A DNA stretch of 64,000 nt, from contig NZ_CAMYBV010000011.1 in assembly GCF_947254095.1 (NCBI RefSeq), positions 9,283 to 73,282 on the forward strand, written 5' to 3'. Both the position numbers and the translations under genes were made by a program. The DNA is from an uncultured Mobiluncus sp. (GTDB taxonomy: Bacteria > Actinomycetota > Actinomycetes > Actinomycetales > Actinomycetaceae). Numbering within the stretch: position 1 is the first letter of the stretch; the number at the start of each line of letters is the position of its first letter. The notes beneath the pieces were generated by a model. That model was not told where the DNA came from. It did not search any database and worked only from the letters and a program-made list of their open reading frames with translations. Below are positions 35,718 to 45,209 of this stretch, one piece after another.

Positions 35718-36434
35718 TCATCCGTCGCGCGGCTCGGCGAGGGTAAGCGGCGGGTGTTCGGCCCGATACTCGTTTATCTGGGCATCCGGGTCGGGGTAGC
35801 CCAGTGCCAACCCGGTAATCAGCCCGTAGTCTTTGGGAATACGAAACTCCGTTTCCACAGGAGTCCGCCAGGTCGCTAGCGTTCCGATGGCCACAGTTCC
35901 CAGCCCCCGATTAGCGGCCGCCAGCATGAGGGTGGCGAGCATTAGCCCACTATCCTGGGCGGAAAAGGGCAGCAGCGCACGATGGACGAACACGAAAATC
36001 CCTACCGGGGCCTGAAACATTTCGAGATTTTGACGCACCTGCTGGGCTCGCCCGGATTCGTCCCCGCGCTCAATCCCCAGGTGCGCATAGTAGCGTTTTC
36101 CGTTTTCAACCTGACGTTTGCGCAGTTCAGGAGGGTATTTGCCCCAGGTTTTAAAGTCGGCTTTGGGCAGTTTTCCCTCTCGCAGCGCCCGCAGGAAAGC
36201 GCCGGGCCGCCCGCGCAGCATACCGGACGCAGTTTCGGCATGGCTGGCATAGTCCGCTCGGATTCGTTCCAGGCGTTCCCCCGTGGCTACTGCCAGCACG
36301 TATCCGCGCGTATTGGACCACGAGGCACAGTGGCGCGCGTCGTCCAAGACAGCTTGTAAAACCTCTGGTTCAACGGGCTTATCCAGATAGGCCCGCACAC
36401 TGTAGCGAGCCTGCAACAGTTCAGAAAATTCCAC
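35718..36434 (-). CDS. Nitroreductase family oxidoreductase
   Basis: A 238-residue FMN-dependent protein: N-terminal LLQARYSVRAYLDKPVEPEVLQAVLDDARHCASWSN gives the phosphate-binding R-x-S-x-R motif, and LMLATLMLAAANRGLGTVAIGTLA the cofactor-side helix. It probably reduces nitro or quinone-like compounds with NAD(P)H. It stands alone between a CadD-type gene and nagB. Confidence 0.88.
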   Translation of the reverse strand: MEFSELLQARYSVRAYLDKPVEPEVLQAVLDDARHCASWSNTRGYVLAVATGERLERIRADYASHAETASGMLRGRPGAFLRALREGKLPKADFKTWGKYPPELRKRQVENGKRYYAHLGIERGDESGRAQQVRQNLEMFQAPVGIFVFVHRALLPFSAQDSGLMLATLMLAAANRGLGTVAIGTLATWRTPVETEFRIPKDYGLITGLALGYPDPDAQINEYRAEHPPLTLAEPRDG

Positions 36435-36499
36435 GCATTTTAGTCTAATTGGAATTCCTGACCAGCTCCACGGGGAGACCGCATCAGCAAATACTTGGG

Positions 36500-37291
36500 C
36501 TATAACCCCAGCCAGGCCCCTTGGGGGCGGTTGGCATAAATCTCGCGATAGAAATCCTGGCGCTCCAACTTCGCGGCGGCTGCCTCGTCCAGCAGCACCT
36601 TAACAGTGTTGTGCAGCTGCAAAGCCGAACCGGTGCAAGAGATAGAAACCGGACCCTCCACCATGTCACGAACCGCGTCAGCTTTGTTAGAGCCGGTGGC
36701 GATGAGCAGGATTTTTCGCGCCCGTAAAATGGTGCCCACCCCTTGCGTGAGCGCGTGCCTAGGCACCTTATCAATGTCTCCGTCAAAGAATCGGGCGTTG
36801 TCGCGGCGAGTTTGGGCGGTCAACACCGCGGGGTGCGTCAAGGACTTTAAGGACGTGCCGGGCTCATTGAACGCAATATGCCCATCCGCTCCGATACCTA
36901 AAATCTGTATATCAATTCCGCCTACACCAACAATAGCCTGTTCATAACGTTGACATTCCGCTAATAGGTCCGTGGCTAGGCCGTCTTCTCCATATACCGA
37001 GTTATGGTCTATATCCGTGATATCGGCAAACTCCCGGCGAATAAAGTTATGGTACGCCTCGGGGTGATCCTGGGGCAGCCCCACGTATTCATCGAGCTGG
37101 AAAGCCTGGGCGCGGCGCAGAGACAGGCTCCCCTCCTTAACCCGACGTGAAAGTTCTTGATAAATTGGCAGCGGACTGGAACCTGTCGCCACCCCCAGCA
37201 CGGCATTGGGTTTGTCCGCGTAAACCTCGCAGATGGCCTCCGCAGCAACGACTGCTAAATCTTGTTCCGTTGGTTTAATAATGATTTCCAT
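36500..37291 (-). CDS. nagB: Glucosamine-6-phosphate deaminase
   Basis: A 263-residue enzyme that turns glucosamine-6-phosphate into fructose-6-phosphate and ammonia. Motifs: GVATGSSPLPIYQEL (phosphate loop), FQLDEYVGLPQDHPEAYHNF with the catalytic Asp, and GIGADGHIAFNEPGTSL with the active-site Asp-His. It is the last gene of the sialic-acid operon, 52 bases after nagA. No clear terminator follows. Confidence 0.95.
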   Translation of the reverse strand: MEIIIKPTEQDLAVVAAEAICEVYADKPNAVLGVATGSSPLPIYQELSRRVKEGSLSLRRAQAFQLDEYVGLPQDHPEAYHNFIRREFADITDIDHNSVYGEDGLATDLLAECQRYEQAIVGVGGIDIQILGIGADGHIAFNEPGTSLKSLTHPAVLTAQTRRDNARFFDGDIDKVPRHALTQGVGTILRARKILLIATGSNKADAVRDMVEGPVSISCTGSALQLHNTVKVLLDEAAAAKLERQDFYREIYANRPQGAWLGL

Positions 37292-37343
37292 AATGATTAC
37301 CTTCCGTTGTTTTCAATTTTCCGGCTAAGCTCAGGTTTTCACT

Positions 37344-38465
37344 TCAACGCACCTGCTGACCACGACGAAACACGTGTTGAACCTGCAGGGCGCTCGACTC
37401 GACTACCAAGTCAGCGTAGGCCCCCGGTACCAACACTCCAATGTCTGTTCTGCCCAGCAAAGCCGCGGGTCTAGCGGTAGCGGCATGAAGTGCTAACCAA
37501 ATATCCACTCCTGCGGTATAAGTTGCAAAGCGTATCGCCCGGGACAGGGTCAGGGTGGAGCCGGCGATGGCTCCGTTAGATTTCAGCCGAGCCACCGCGT
37601 CGCGAACTTCGACCTCGAGGGGCCCTAACAGATAATCCCCGTCTGGCGAGCCCGCGGCCGCCATCGCATCGGTAACTAAAACCGTGTCGCGGCCTTTGGC
37701 GTCAAACACGAACTTTACCGTGGCCGGGTGTGAATGCACGCCGTCAGCAATGAGTTCTACCGGTAATCCCGGCGTTTCCAAGGCGGCCACAATCGGGCCG
37801 GGTTGGCGGTGATGAATCGGTTTCATCGCGTTGAACAGGTGAGTGACATTTTGCGCCCCATTGGCCAGTGCGGCTTTCATCGTATCGTAGTCGGCGTTCA
37901 TATGTCCCGGAGCGGCGATGATTCCCCGTGACACCAGCCAGCGCACAGCCTCCAGTCCTCCACGACGCTCTATGGCGAGGGTCACCATTTTAACCGGACC
38001 AGCTTGGCACAAGCGTTGCACCTCGTCCAGAGCCGGGTCGCGCAGCAGCTCGGGGTCATGCGCCCCCTTGAATTCCTCTGCCATCCACGGACCCTCCAAG
38101 TGGACGCCCAAAATTTCGCCGGCCTCATAGAGTGGCGTCAAATCTCGAATCTGGGATTCCAAGTGGTCCAACGTATCCGTGACCAGGCTAGCCATGATAG
38201 AAGTTGTCCCCTCGTGACGGTGGGTGGCGATGACGGTGCGGGCTGATTCAACCCCGTTGGTGAAAGCCTCTCCCCCACCGCCGTGAGAATGTATATCCAC
38301 GAATCCGGGAGCGAGGATAGTCGTCCCGAAATCCACGTCCGCCCGGACTTGTGCGGCCGCCGTTCCGCTGAGAACCTCGGCGATACGGTCGTTTTCTACC
38401 CGCACCGCGCCGGGTCCCAACACCTGGTTGCCGTCAAATAACGTGTCTGCGCGATAAATCGTCAT
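37344..38465 (-). CDS. nagA: N-acetylglucosamine-6-phosphate deacetylase
   Basis: A 373-residue amidohydrolase. Metal and catalytic motifs: VDIHSHGGGGEAF, GVHLEGPWMAEEF, the GHMNADYDT region, HLFNAMKPIHHR, and VTDAMAAAGSPDG with the catalytic Asp. It converts GlcNAc-6-P (product of NanE) to GlcN-6-P for NagB. Confidence 0.95.
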   Translation of the reverse strand: MTIYRADTLFDGNQVLGPGAVRVENDRIAEVLSGTAAAQVRADVDFGTTILAPGFVDIHSHGGGGEAFTNGVESARTVIATHRHEGTTSIMASLVTDTLDHLESQIRDLTPLYEAGEILGVHLEGPWMAEEFKGAHDPELLRDPALDEVQRLCQAGPVKMVTLAIERRGGLEAVRWLVSRGIIAAPGHMNADYDTMKAALANGAQNVTHLFNAMKPIHHRQPGPIVAALETPGLPVELIADGVHSHPATVKFVFDAKGRDTVLVTDAMAAAGSPDGDYLLGPLEVEVRDAVARLKSNGAIAGSTLTLSRAIRFATYTAGVDIWLALHAATARPAALLGRTDIGVLVPGAYADLVVESSALQVQHVFRRGQQVR

Positions 38466-38567
38466 GTTGTTCCGGTTTCCTCTCAGTTTCTCTGCAAGTA
38501 TTGTGAGCCGTGTGCTCCCTCACCAGCTGCCTTACCCGTGAATGGAGACAGGCAGCGCCCTAGGCAG

Positions 38568-39272
38568 CTAGGCTTTCGGCAGTTTGTCTACATACCATTC
38601 GGTGAGGCGCCACGGGTGAGTGATGGCGGTGCCTACACAAGCCGCGTGAATCGGATATTGGTAAACCTCAGCGAGGTCTTGGGGGCTGTGAATCCGGCCT
38701 TCCACCACGATTGGGGCGTGAACTGCCTGGCACACCGCGGCAATGAAATCGAAATCGGGTCCTGTAGTCGCGGTGCGAGCATACTGATACCCGGGGGTAT
38801 AACCGGACAAAGTGGTGCCGATGAAGTCCGCTCCGGCCTGTTCAGCGGCTTTCGCATCTTCAAGGGACGCGCAGTCAGCCATGATAGCCACCCCAGGAAA
38901 TTCCTTGTGCATCGCGCTTACCGCATCCGCGAACGTCTCACCCTCCCCCCGTTCGCGCAAAGTGGCATCGATAGCGATAACGTCCGCGCCGCTCAAGGCA
39001 CAGGCACGCGCGTGAGCAATCGAGGGCGTAATGTAAACTCCCTCGTGACCAAACTTAATGAGTCCAATTAGGGGCACTTCCACTGCCTGACGGCACGCCA
39101 CAATGTCCGCAATCCCCTGGACGCGCACCGCGGCAGCTCCCCCTGCCACGACCGACTGCGCCACCGCGGCAGTGATGTCAGACCGCCGCATCGGCTCTCC
39201 CGGATATGCTTGACAGCTGACGATAAGCCGTCCCTTAATGGCGTCAATCACCGCTTGACGTTGCACATTCAT
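38568..39272 (-). CDS. nanE: N-acetylmannosamine-6-phosphate 2-epimerase
   Basis: A 234-residue TIM-barrel enzyme that converts ManNAc-6-P to GlcNAc-6-P. Seen: KGRLIVSCQAYPGEPMR, GADVIAIDATLRER, ADFIGTTLSGYTPG and VEGRIHSPQD, all matching NanE. It lies between nanK and nagA, so its substrate comes from the kinase encoded upstream. Confidence 0.94.
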   Translation of the reverse strand: MNVQRQAVIDAIKGRLIVSCQAYPGEPMRRSDITAAVAQSVVAGGAAAVRVQGIADIVACRQAVEVPLIGLIKFGHEGVYITPSIAHARACALSGADVIAIDATLRERGEGETFADAVSAMHKEFPGVAIMADCASLEDAKAAEQAGADFIGTTLSGYTPGYQYARTATTGPDFDFIAAVCQAVHAPIVVEGRIHSPQDLAEVYQYPIHAACVGTAITHPWRLTEWYVDKLPKA

Positions 39273-39318
39273 TCATTTCCCCTTCCTTAGTTAGCGCGCA
39301 GTCTCGCGCCAGGTTCGT

Positions 39319-40260
39319 TCAACCCTCCACCCGGTTCCAAATCTTTTTCGCGGCCCCCACCAGGGCAGCCGCATTACCCAAAGTCGCTTTCACCAGCGGC
39401 ACATCATGAAGGATATTCACCAACTGTTCCTGATAAGCCACCCGGAGGGGTTTCCACCAAATGTCCGTGCTGTTAGCCAAGCCTCCCCCGACAATCATGA
39501 CTTCCGGGTCAACCGTATTGACGATAGATCCCAGAGCGCGCCCGGTTTCCGCGGCCACTTCCGTATAGATGCGCGCAGCCAGCTCATCTCCCGACAGAGC
39601 CCGTTTTTCCAATTCGCGAGTGCCGCCGACGGACGGGTCCCCGCCGTTTTCCAAGTACCAGGCGTATAACCCCGGTCCCGACGCCACGGTTTCCAGATGC
39701 GGCACGTCGCGTCCGCACGTACAGGCCCGTTTGGTAGGAAGCAAGGTTGGCAGGTGCCCGAAATCACCGGCGGTTCCGTGCGGACCCACCAGGATCTCCC
39801 CGTTAATCATGAGAGCTCCACCGATACCGGTTCCCAACGCCATCATGGCGACGTAGTTTCTCCCGGCTCCCGCGCCTTTCCAGGCTTCTCCACGCAAATG
39901 CGCGTTAACATCGTTTTCCAAAGTCACAGGCAGATTCACCGCTGATTCCACCAGCGATACGACCTCGGTACCGGCCCAGCCCCGAATAGCATCGGTGGAG
40001 GCAATAATCCGCTGGCCCGCCAGGTCTACTACCCCGGCTGATCCAATCCCCACACCCACAATCCGGTCTATACCGTCCTTGTGAGCCTGCGCGCGAACCT
40101 GACCCACCAGGGCGTTAATCGCCCCGACCACGGCCGCACCGCCCTCGTGAGCGGGCGTATCCGTCCGACAAGGCAGACTCAGATTGCCGTCCCGATCCGC
40201 CAGGGCGGCAGCAATTTTCGTGCCACCGAGGTCTATAGCGATGACGTAATCTGAGGTCAT
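39319..40260 (-). CDS. nanK: ROK family N-acetylmannosamine kinase
   Basis: A 313-residue sugar kinase: ATP-binding AIDLGGTKIAAALADRDG, catalytic region LENDVNAHLRGEAW, and a zinc-site-like ACTCGRDVPHLETVASGPG where the third Cys of the usual CxCGxxGC is missing. Its place between nanA and nanE points to N-acetylmannosamine as substrate. No DNA-binding head is present, so it is a kinase and not a ROK repressor. Confidence 0.9.
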   Translation of the reverse strand: MTSDYVIAIDLGGTKIAAALADRDGNLSLPCRTDTPAHEGGAAVVGAINALVGQVRAQAHKDGIDRIVGVGIGSAGVVDLAGQRIIASTDAIRGWAGTEVVSLVESAVNLPVTLENDVNAHLRGEAWKGAGAGRNYVAMMALGTGIGGALMINGEILVGPHGTAGDFGHLPTLLPTKRACTCGRDVPHLETVASGPGLYAWYLENGGDPSVGGTRELEKRALSGDELAARIYTEVAAETGRALGSIVNTVDPEVMIVGGGLANSTDIWWKPLRVAYQEQLVNILHDVPLVKATLGNAAALVGAAKKIWNRVEG

Positions 40261-40270
40261 AGCCGGATTC

Positions 40271-41182
40271 CTACAACAATCCGACTTTTTGCAAGACGCT
40301 GCGCACGTGCTCTACGTTTTCTCCACTCAAAGCCGCCACGGGACGAGGCATTTCGTTAGACTCGAACACCCCCAGCAGCTGCAGCGCCGTCTTAAACGCA
40401 CCGATGCCGGCACCGAATCCCTGTATGTCTTTGACCTGGACAATCGTCATCAAATCTGCCAGCCGGTCCTGTTCCTTGCGGACAGTCTCCCAGTCCTTGG
40501 CGAGGGCGGCTTTCCACTGACGCACGTAGCCGTCGGGATCGACGTTGCCCAAGCCGGGCACGCAGCCGTCCGCACCGGACAGATACGCCCCGTCCACCAC
40601 GACCTCGTGACCGGTAAACAACTGCAGCGGGTGTCCCGCCTCGGCGTTCAACCGAGACAGGAAACGGAAACCGACATCGTCACCGGAAGAATCCTTTACC
40701 CCATTGAGGACCCCGGCTTTCCCGAGGTCCATCACCAGGTCATTAGGCAGCTTCCAGTGTACGCATGCGGGAATGTCATAAGCCCAAATGGGCAGGTCCG
40801 TGCATTCTCGCAAGATTTCGAAGTGCCGCCGAATCTCCCGCACCCCTTGCAGGGCATAGAACGGGGCGGTCGCCACCACAGCATCGACTTCGATGTCTTC
40901 GGCCTGGCGAATGTGTTCCACAACCCGGTCCGTCTCCGTGCTGATAACCCCCGCCATAATAGGGACTCTACCAGCCACGATACGCTTGGATTCGGCAAGG
41001 ATTTGCCCGCGGCGTTCATCGGTAGAAAACGCCACCTCTCCCGAGGAACCCAACACAAACAAGCCATCGATACCGGCCGTAATCAAGCGATTAATGTGCT
41101 TCTCCAGCGAAGGCACATCGAGTTCGCCGTTCTTTAGCGGGATAGTCAGGGGCGGGACGATGCCGCTAATTTTTGCTGCCAT
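40271..41182 (-). CDS. nanA: N-acetylneuraminate lyase (DHDPS/NAL family)
   Basis: A 303-residue class-I aldolase: FVLGSSGEVAFSTDERR (carboxylate-binding GSSGE), the Tyr in WAYDIPA and Schiff-base Lys in NGVKDSSGD. The fold is shared with dihydrodipicolinate synthase; the surrounding nan genes and a sugar-type active site argue for sialic acid cleavage to ManNAc and pyruvate. It follows the transporter genes by three bases. Confidence 0.87.
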   Translation of the reverse strand: MAAKISGIVPPLTIPLKNGELDVPSLEKHINRLITAGIDGLFVLGSSGEVAFSTDERRGQILAESKRIVAGRVPIMAGVISTETDRVVEHIRQAEDIEVDAVVATAPFYALQGVREIRRHFEILRECTDLPIWAYDIPACVHWKLPNDLVMDLGKAGVLNGVKDSSGDDVGFRFLSRLNAEAGHPLQLFTGHEVVVDGAYLSGADGCVPGLGNVDPDGYVRQWKAALAKDWETVRKEQDRLADLMTIVQVKDIQGFGAGIGAFKTALQLLGVFESNEMPRPVAALSGENVEHVRSVLQKVGLL

Positions 41183-41185
41183 GTT

Positions 41186-42082
41186 TTATTCTCCTTCATC
41201 TACGTTGGCATCCTCAGGTTGCCCCAAGTTCGGGTGCAACAACGACGGAGCCGCACCAAGAAGCTTACGGGTATAGGGATCCTTCGGGTTGGCCAACAAT
41301 TCGTCAGCCGGGCCTTCTTCGATAACCACACCAGCGTTCATCACCGCAATACGGTCGGAAATGTAGCGCACAGTTTGAATGTCGTGGGAAATGAACACCA
41401 TCGCCAACCCCAGTTCCTTTTTCAGGTCTGAAAGCAGGTTCAGGATTTGGGCACGCACGGACACGTCCAGTGCCGAAGTCGGCTCGTCAGCGATGATGGC
41501 CTTCGGGTTCAGCGACAAGGCCCGCGCAATGGCGACACGTTGACGTTGCCCACCGGACAGTTGCCCCGGCAGCGCGTTCAACGCCGACAGCGGCAGGCCC
41601 ACCAGGCTCAACAGCTCACGGACCCGCTTATCGCGCGACGCCTCGTTACCAATCTTGTGGACCCGCAACGGGTCAGCCAGCTGGTCATGGACGCTCATGC
41701 GCGGGTTCAGCGCGGTGGCCGGGTCTTGGAAAACCACGGACACAACCGAGCCGATGTGGCGTCGGTCCGCCGCGTTGCGCTTCGTGACGTCCTTGCCCAT
41801 GAAGAACACTTTGCCCTTCGTAGCGACTTGGAGCCCGCACATGACGTTCGCGGTTGTGGACTTGCCACAGCCGGATTCGCCCACGATACCAAGGACTTTG
41901 CCGGGCATGATTTTCATGTCGACACCCCGCACGGCCCGCACGTGGTTCGGCTTGAAAATCGAACCGGTACGCGCTTTGAATGTGACCTCCACTTCCTGCA
42001 ATTCGATGATGGGGGTTTCGGGGTCAATAGTACTTGGCGTTTCGTTTTCGATAACGCTTGCGTTTGCGGTTGTCTCGCTCAT
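41186..42082 (-). CDS. Oligopeptide/sialic-acid type ABC transporter ATP-binding protein (DppF-like)
   Basis: A 298-residue ATPase of the OppF/DppF type: Walker A GESGCGKSTTANVMCGL, Q-loop VFQDPATALNPRM, signature LSGGQRQRVAIARAL, Walker [16 protein letters not shown]-loop ISHDIQTVR. It overlaps the upstream permease-ATPase gene by ATGA and lies three bases before nanA, which ties the transporter to sialic-acid catabolism. Confidence 0.92.
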   Translation of the reverse strand: MSETTANASVIENETPSTIDPETPIIELQEVEVTFKARTGSIFKPNHVRAVRGVDMKIMPGKVLGIVGESGCGKSTTANVMCGLQVATKGKVFFMGKDVTKRNAADRRHIGSVVSVVFQDPATALNPRMSVHDQLADPLRVHKIGNEASRDKRVRELLSLVGLPLSALNALPGQLSGGQRQRVAIARALSLNPKAIIADEPTSALDVSVRAQILNLLSDLKKELGLAMVFISHDIQTVRYISDRIAVMNAGVVIEEGPADELLANPKDPYTRKLLGAAPSLLHPNLGQPEDANVDEGE

Positions 42083-44136
42083 GCTTGGCCCTCCTTTCCA
42101 CTCGCAGCGTATTCGGGTGCACGCTTATAGACCCCTTCCTTGTCGGGCAAGGCGGCGTAAACGTGCTCGGGACCGACCAGCAGGAATTCCAACGGAATGT
42201 CCATGCCATAGTCGGGGTGCGAGGAACGCGGCGCGAAACGGTCGCCCACCGGGAAGTCCTTGGGCGAAGGCACCGTGCCAGGTACCTGGTGCAAACGTCC
42301 GGAACCGGCTTCGATGGACAGCACCGCGCCCAGCAGGCCGCGGGTGTATTCGTGGGTCGGATTCTCCAGCAGCTCGACGGTCGGGGCCTGTTCCACCACC
42401 TGACCGGCGTACATGACGGTGATCTTGTGTGCGACTTCGGCGACCAAGGCCAGGTCGTGGGACACAAAAACCATGGCGAAACCGAGCTTGTTGCGCAGTT
42501 CGTTCAACAGGTCGATGACCTGCTTTTGGACGGTCACGTCCAAAGCGGTGGTCGGTTCGTCCGCGATGACCAACTGGGGGTCGCGCGTCAAAGCCATAGC
42601 TATAAGGACGCGCTGACGCTGACCACCGGAGAGTTCGTGCGGGTACGATTCCAGCGTGCGCTTGGGATCAAGGCCTACCAGCTCCAACAATTCCTCGGCG
42701 GTGCGGGTACCGCCGCGCTTGGTCAGCTGCTTCATCTGGGAACGAATCAACATGGCCGGGTTCAAGGAGGACAAGGCATCTTGGTAAATCATGGCCATTT
42801 CGTGACCCAGCAGGGCGTGACGTTCCTTTATGTTCATCGTCAAGAGATCTCGGCCCTGATAAAAGACTTCGCCGGTGATTTCAGCCTTGGGATCAATCAA
42901 GCCCATGATGGTCAGCGCGGTAATGGATTTACCACAACCGGATTCCCCGACCAGGCCCATGGTTTCACCCCGTCGCACCGAGAAGCTCACGTGGTCAACC
43001 ACGTTTACGTCCCCGTGACGCGGGAACTTGATGCACAAGTCTTTCACTTCCAGCAGCGGTTCACCTTCGAAGTCGTCACTCATGCGGTCACTACGCTTGG
43101 ATTCAACTTCCTTCAAGGCCGTCAAGCGGGCTTGAAGGGATTCAGCCTGTTCCTTGTAGGCGCGACGCGGATCGAGCAGCAGGGCATCGGCTTCACGGTC
43201 AGCAGTATTTTGTTCCACCTTGACCGGGGCCGAAGCCGGAGCGGCCACCATTGCGTCGGTGATACCTTCGGACAGGATGTTCAGGCACAGCACGGTGATC
43301 ATAATCAGGACGCCGGGGAAGAACGCGGTCCACCAGGCCCCAAAAATCAGGGAGCCGTTAGCGGATGCGTCAGCCAGGACGTTGCCCCAGGTCGCCACCG
43401 TGGCCGATTGCAGGCCAGCCCCGATGAAGCTCAGCGAAGCTTCCAGGATGATGGCGTCAGCGACCAAAACGGTGGCGAACACCAAGACCGGAGCAGCGGT
43501 GTTGCGCACCACGTGCTTGAACAAAATCCAGGGGGCGCGAGCACCGGAAACAATGACCGCACGGACATAATCCTCACCATAAGCCGCCATCACATTGGCC
43601 CGGACGATACGAGCCAACTGCGGGGAATAAACGAAGGCGATGGAAAGCACCACCACGAAGGTGACGCCAACCTTGTTACCGGGATCAAGGGCGCGGCTGA
43701 AGGAAAGAACCGTAATGGCAGCCATAACAATGCCCGGGATAGCCATAATCACGTCCATAATGCGCATGATAACTTCGGAAATCCACTTGCGAACCACGGC
43801 TGCGACCGAACCTATGATGGCCCCGACAATCAGGGCAATCAGGGTTGCGCTCAAACCGATGAACAGCGAGAAACGCGAGCCATACAGCAAGCGTGAGAGG
43901 ACATCACGGCCGAGGTGGTCGGTACCGAAGGGATGCGCGTTTTCTGGCGCGGTGAACTTAGTGAAAAGATCCTTTTCGGTGTAGGGGGCAATCAGCGGTG
44001 CCACGATGGCAATCAGCACCACGATGGCAATGACAATGACCGAGATGCGAGCACCCACACTCATGTGCTTCCAGCGGTTAAAACGAACCTTTTTTCCGGA
44101 TTCAACCGCTTCAATAGTTTTCTTCATTGCACCCAT
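42079..44136 (-). CDS. ABC transporter permease fused to ATP-binding protein (DppC-DppD fusion)
   Basis: 685 residues from ATG 44136, one base after the upstream permease's stop. Residues 1-300 are a DppC-type permease (ENAHPFGTDHLGRDVLSRLLYGSR; EDYVRAVIVSGARAPWI). After a 60-residue linker a full DppD-type ATPase runs to about 640: Walker A GESGCGKSITALTI, signature LSGGQRQRVLI, Walker B LVIADEPTTALDVT. A C-terminal DppD tail follows. With the separate DppB- and DppF-type proteins it makes a full importer, with two permease and two ATPase domains, for sialic acid. Confidence 0.92.
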   Translation of the reverse strand: MGAMKKTIEAVESGKKVRFNRWKHMSVGARISVIVIAIVVLIAIVAPLIAPYTEKDLFTKFTAPENAHPFGTDHLGRDVLSRLLYGSRFSLFIGLSATLIALIVGAIIGSVAAVVRKWISEVIMRIMDVIMAIPGIVMAAITVLSFSRALDPGNKVGVTFVVVLSIAFVYSPQLARIVRANVMAAYGEDYVRAVIVSGARAPWILFKHVVRNTAAPVLVFATVLVADAIILEASLSFIGAGLQSATVATWGNVLADASANGSLIFGAWWTAFFPGVLIMITVLCLNILSEGITDAMVAAPASAPVKVEQNTADREADALLLDPRRAYKEQAESLQARLTALKEVESKRSDRMSDDFEGEPLLEVKDLCIKFPRHGDVNVVDHVSFSVRRGETMGLVGESGCGKSITALTIMGLIDPKAEITGEVFYQGRDLLTMNIKERHALLGHEMAMIYQDALSSLNPAMLIRSQMKQLTKRGGTRTAEELLELVGLDPKRTLESYPHELSGGQRQRVLIAMALTRDPQLVIADEPTTALDVTVQKQVIDLLNELRNKLGFAMVFVSHDLALVAEVAHKITVMYAGQVVEQAPTVELLENPTHEYTRGLLGAVLSIEAGSGRLHQVPGTVPSPKDFPVGDRFAPRSSHPDYGMDIPLEFLLVGPEHVYAALPDKEGVYKRAPEYAASGKEGQA

Positions 44137-44137
44137 A

Positions 44138-45097
44138 TCACACCGACCTAATCCTGGGATTGATGAGCAAGTAGAGGATGTCCACCACAATGTTCACGAT
44201 GATGAAGGCTAGGGCTACGACCAAGGCACAGCCTTGCACCAAAGCCGTGTAAGAGTTGTTCACACCGGAAATCAAAAGCTTGCCCATGGCGTTGATGTTG
44301 AAAATAATCTCGATAACGACTGCACCACCCATCAGGTAACCCACGCGCAGACCCAAAACCGTTACCGGAGTAATCAGAGCGTTACGCAACACGTTACGGC
44401 CGATAACTATTGGTTTCGGAATGCCCGCACCGAGCGCGGTACGCACGTAATCACGATCGAGTTCCTCGACCACCGAGGTTCGCACCACACGGGTCATCTG
44501 ACCGATAACGGGGATGGCCAAGGTAACTGCCGGTAGGAACATACAGGCGAACCACAGCTGAAAGTTCTCAAACATCCCAGGTAGTTGTTTACCTATGGAC
44601 ACTTTGAAGAAGGAGCTGTCCATGAATCCCATCACCAAAAGCACGGCCAGCCAGAAGGACGGGGTGCCGATGCAGATGACGGAAATCACACGAATAACCT
44701 GGTCAGGCCAGCGGTCACGGTAGATTGCAGCCAGCACACCTAGGGGGAATGAGACGACCAAAGCGATAAGCAAGCCCAAGAACGTCAGTTGCAACGTGAT
44801 GGGCAGGGCCGCCCCAATAGCATCGATGACGGGGCGCTTGTCGGGAGCGTAAACCCCCAAGTCGCCATGACAAAGATTCCACAGATAACGTCCAAACTGG
44901 ACGAAAAAGGGATCATCGAACCCGTATTCTTGCCGGACTTTTTCGCGCATCTCCGGAGTGGCATCAACCGATACCAGACCCGCTTCGGGGCTAATCGGAG
45001 ACAGCGACATGAGGAAGAACACCAGGAACGTGACGCCTAGCACCATAACGGGGAATGCGACTAAACGCCGTCCTATCAGCCTTAATAAGTTATTCAA
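44138..45097 (-). CDS. ABC transporter permease (DppB-like)
   Basis: A 319-residue permease with six transmembrane segments and the family marks SPEAGLVSVDATPEMREKVRQEYGFDDPFFVQFGRYL (periplasmic part) and DYVRTALGAGIPKPIVIGRNVLRNALIT (ATPase contact loop). It is the first permease of the sialic-acid type importer, between the binding protein (112-base gap) and the fused permease-ATPase. Confidence 0.92.
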   Translation of the reverse strand: MNNLLRLIGRRLVAFPVMVLGVTFLVFFLMSLSPISPEAGLVSVDATPEMREKVRQEYGFDDPFFVQFGRYLWNLCHGDLGVYAPDKRPVIDAIGAALPITLQLTFLGLLIALVVSFPLGVLAAIYRDRWPDQVIRVISVICIGTPSFWLAVLLVMGFMDSSFFKVSIGKQLPGMFENFQLWFACMFLPAVTLAIPVIGQMTRVVRTSVVEELDRDYVRTALGAGIPKPIVIGRNVLRNALITPVTVLGLRVGYLMGGAVVIEIIFNINAMGKLLISGVNNSYTALVQGCALVVALAFIIVNIVVDILYLLINPRIRSV

Positions 45098-45209
45098 TGC
45101 ATAGCTCCTCAGCCACTAGAAACGCCAGTTGGGTGGCCCCTGAGGTAGATTTGTTCGGCCCCAGGGGCCACCAACCAGCGATGATTCAAGCGGTCTTAGC
45201 GGTTCAGCG

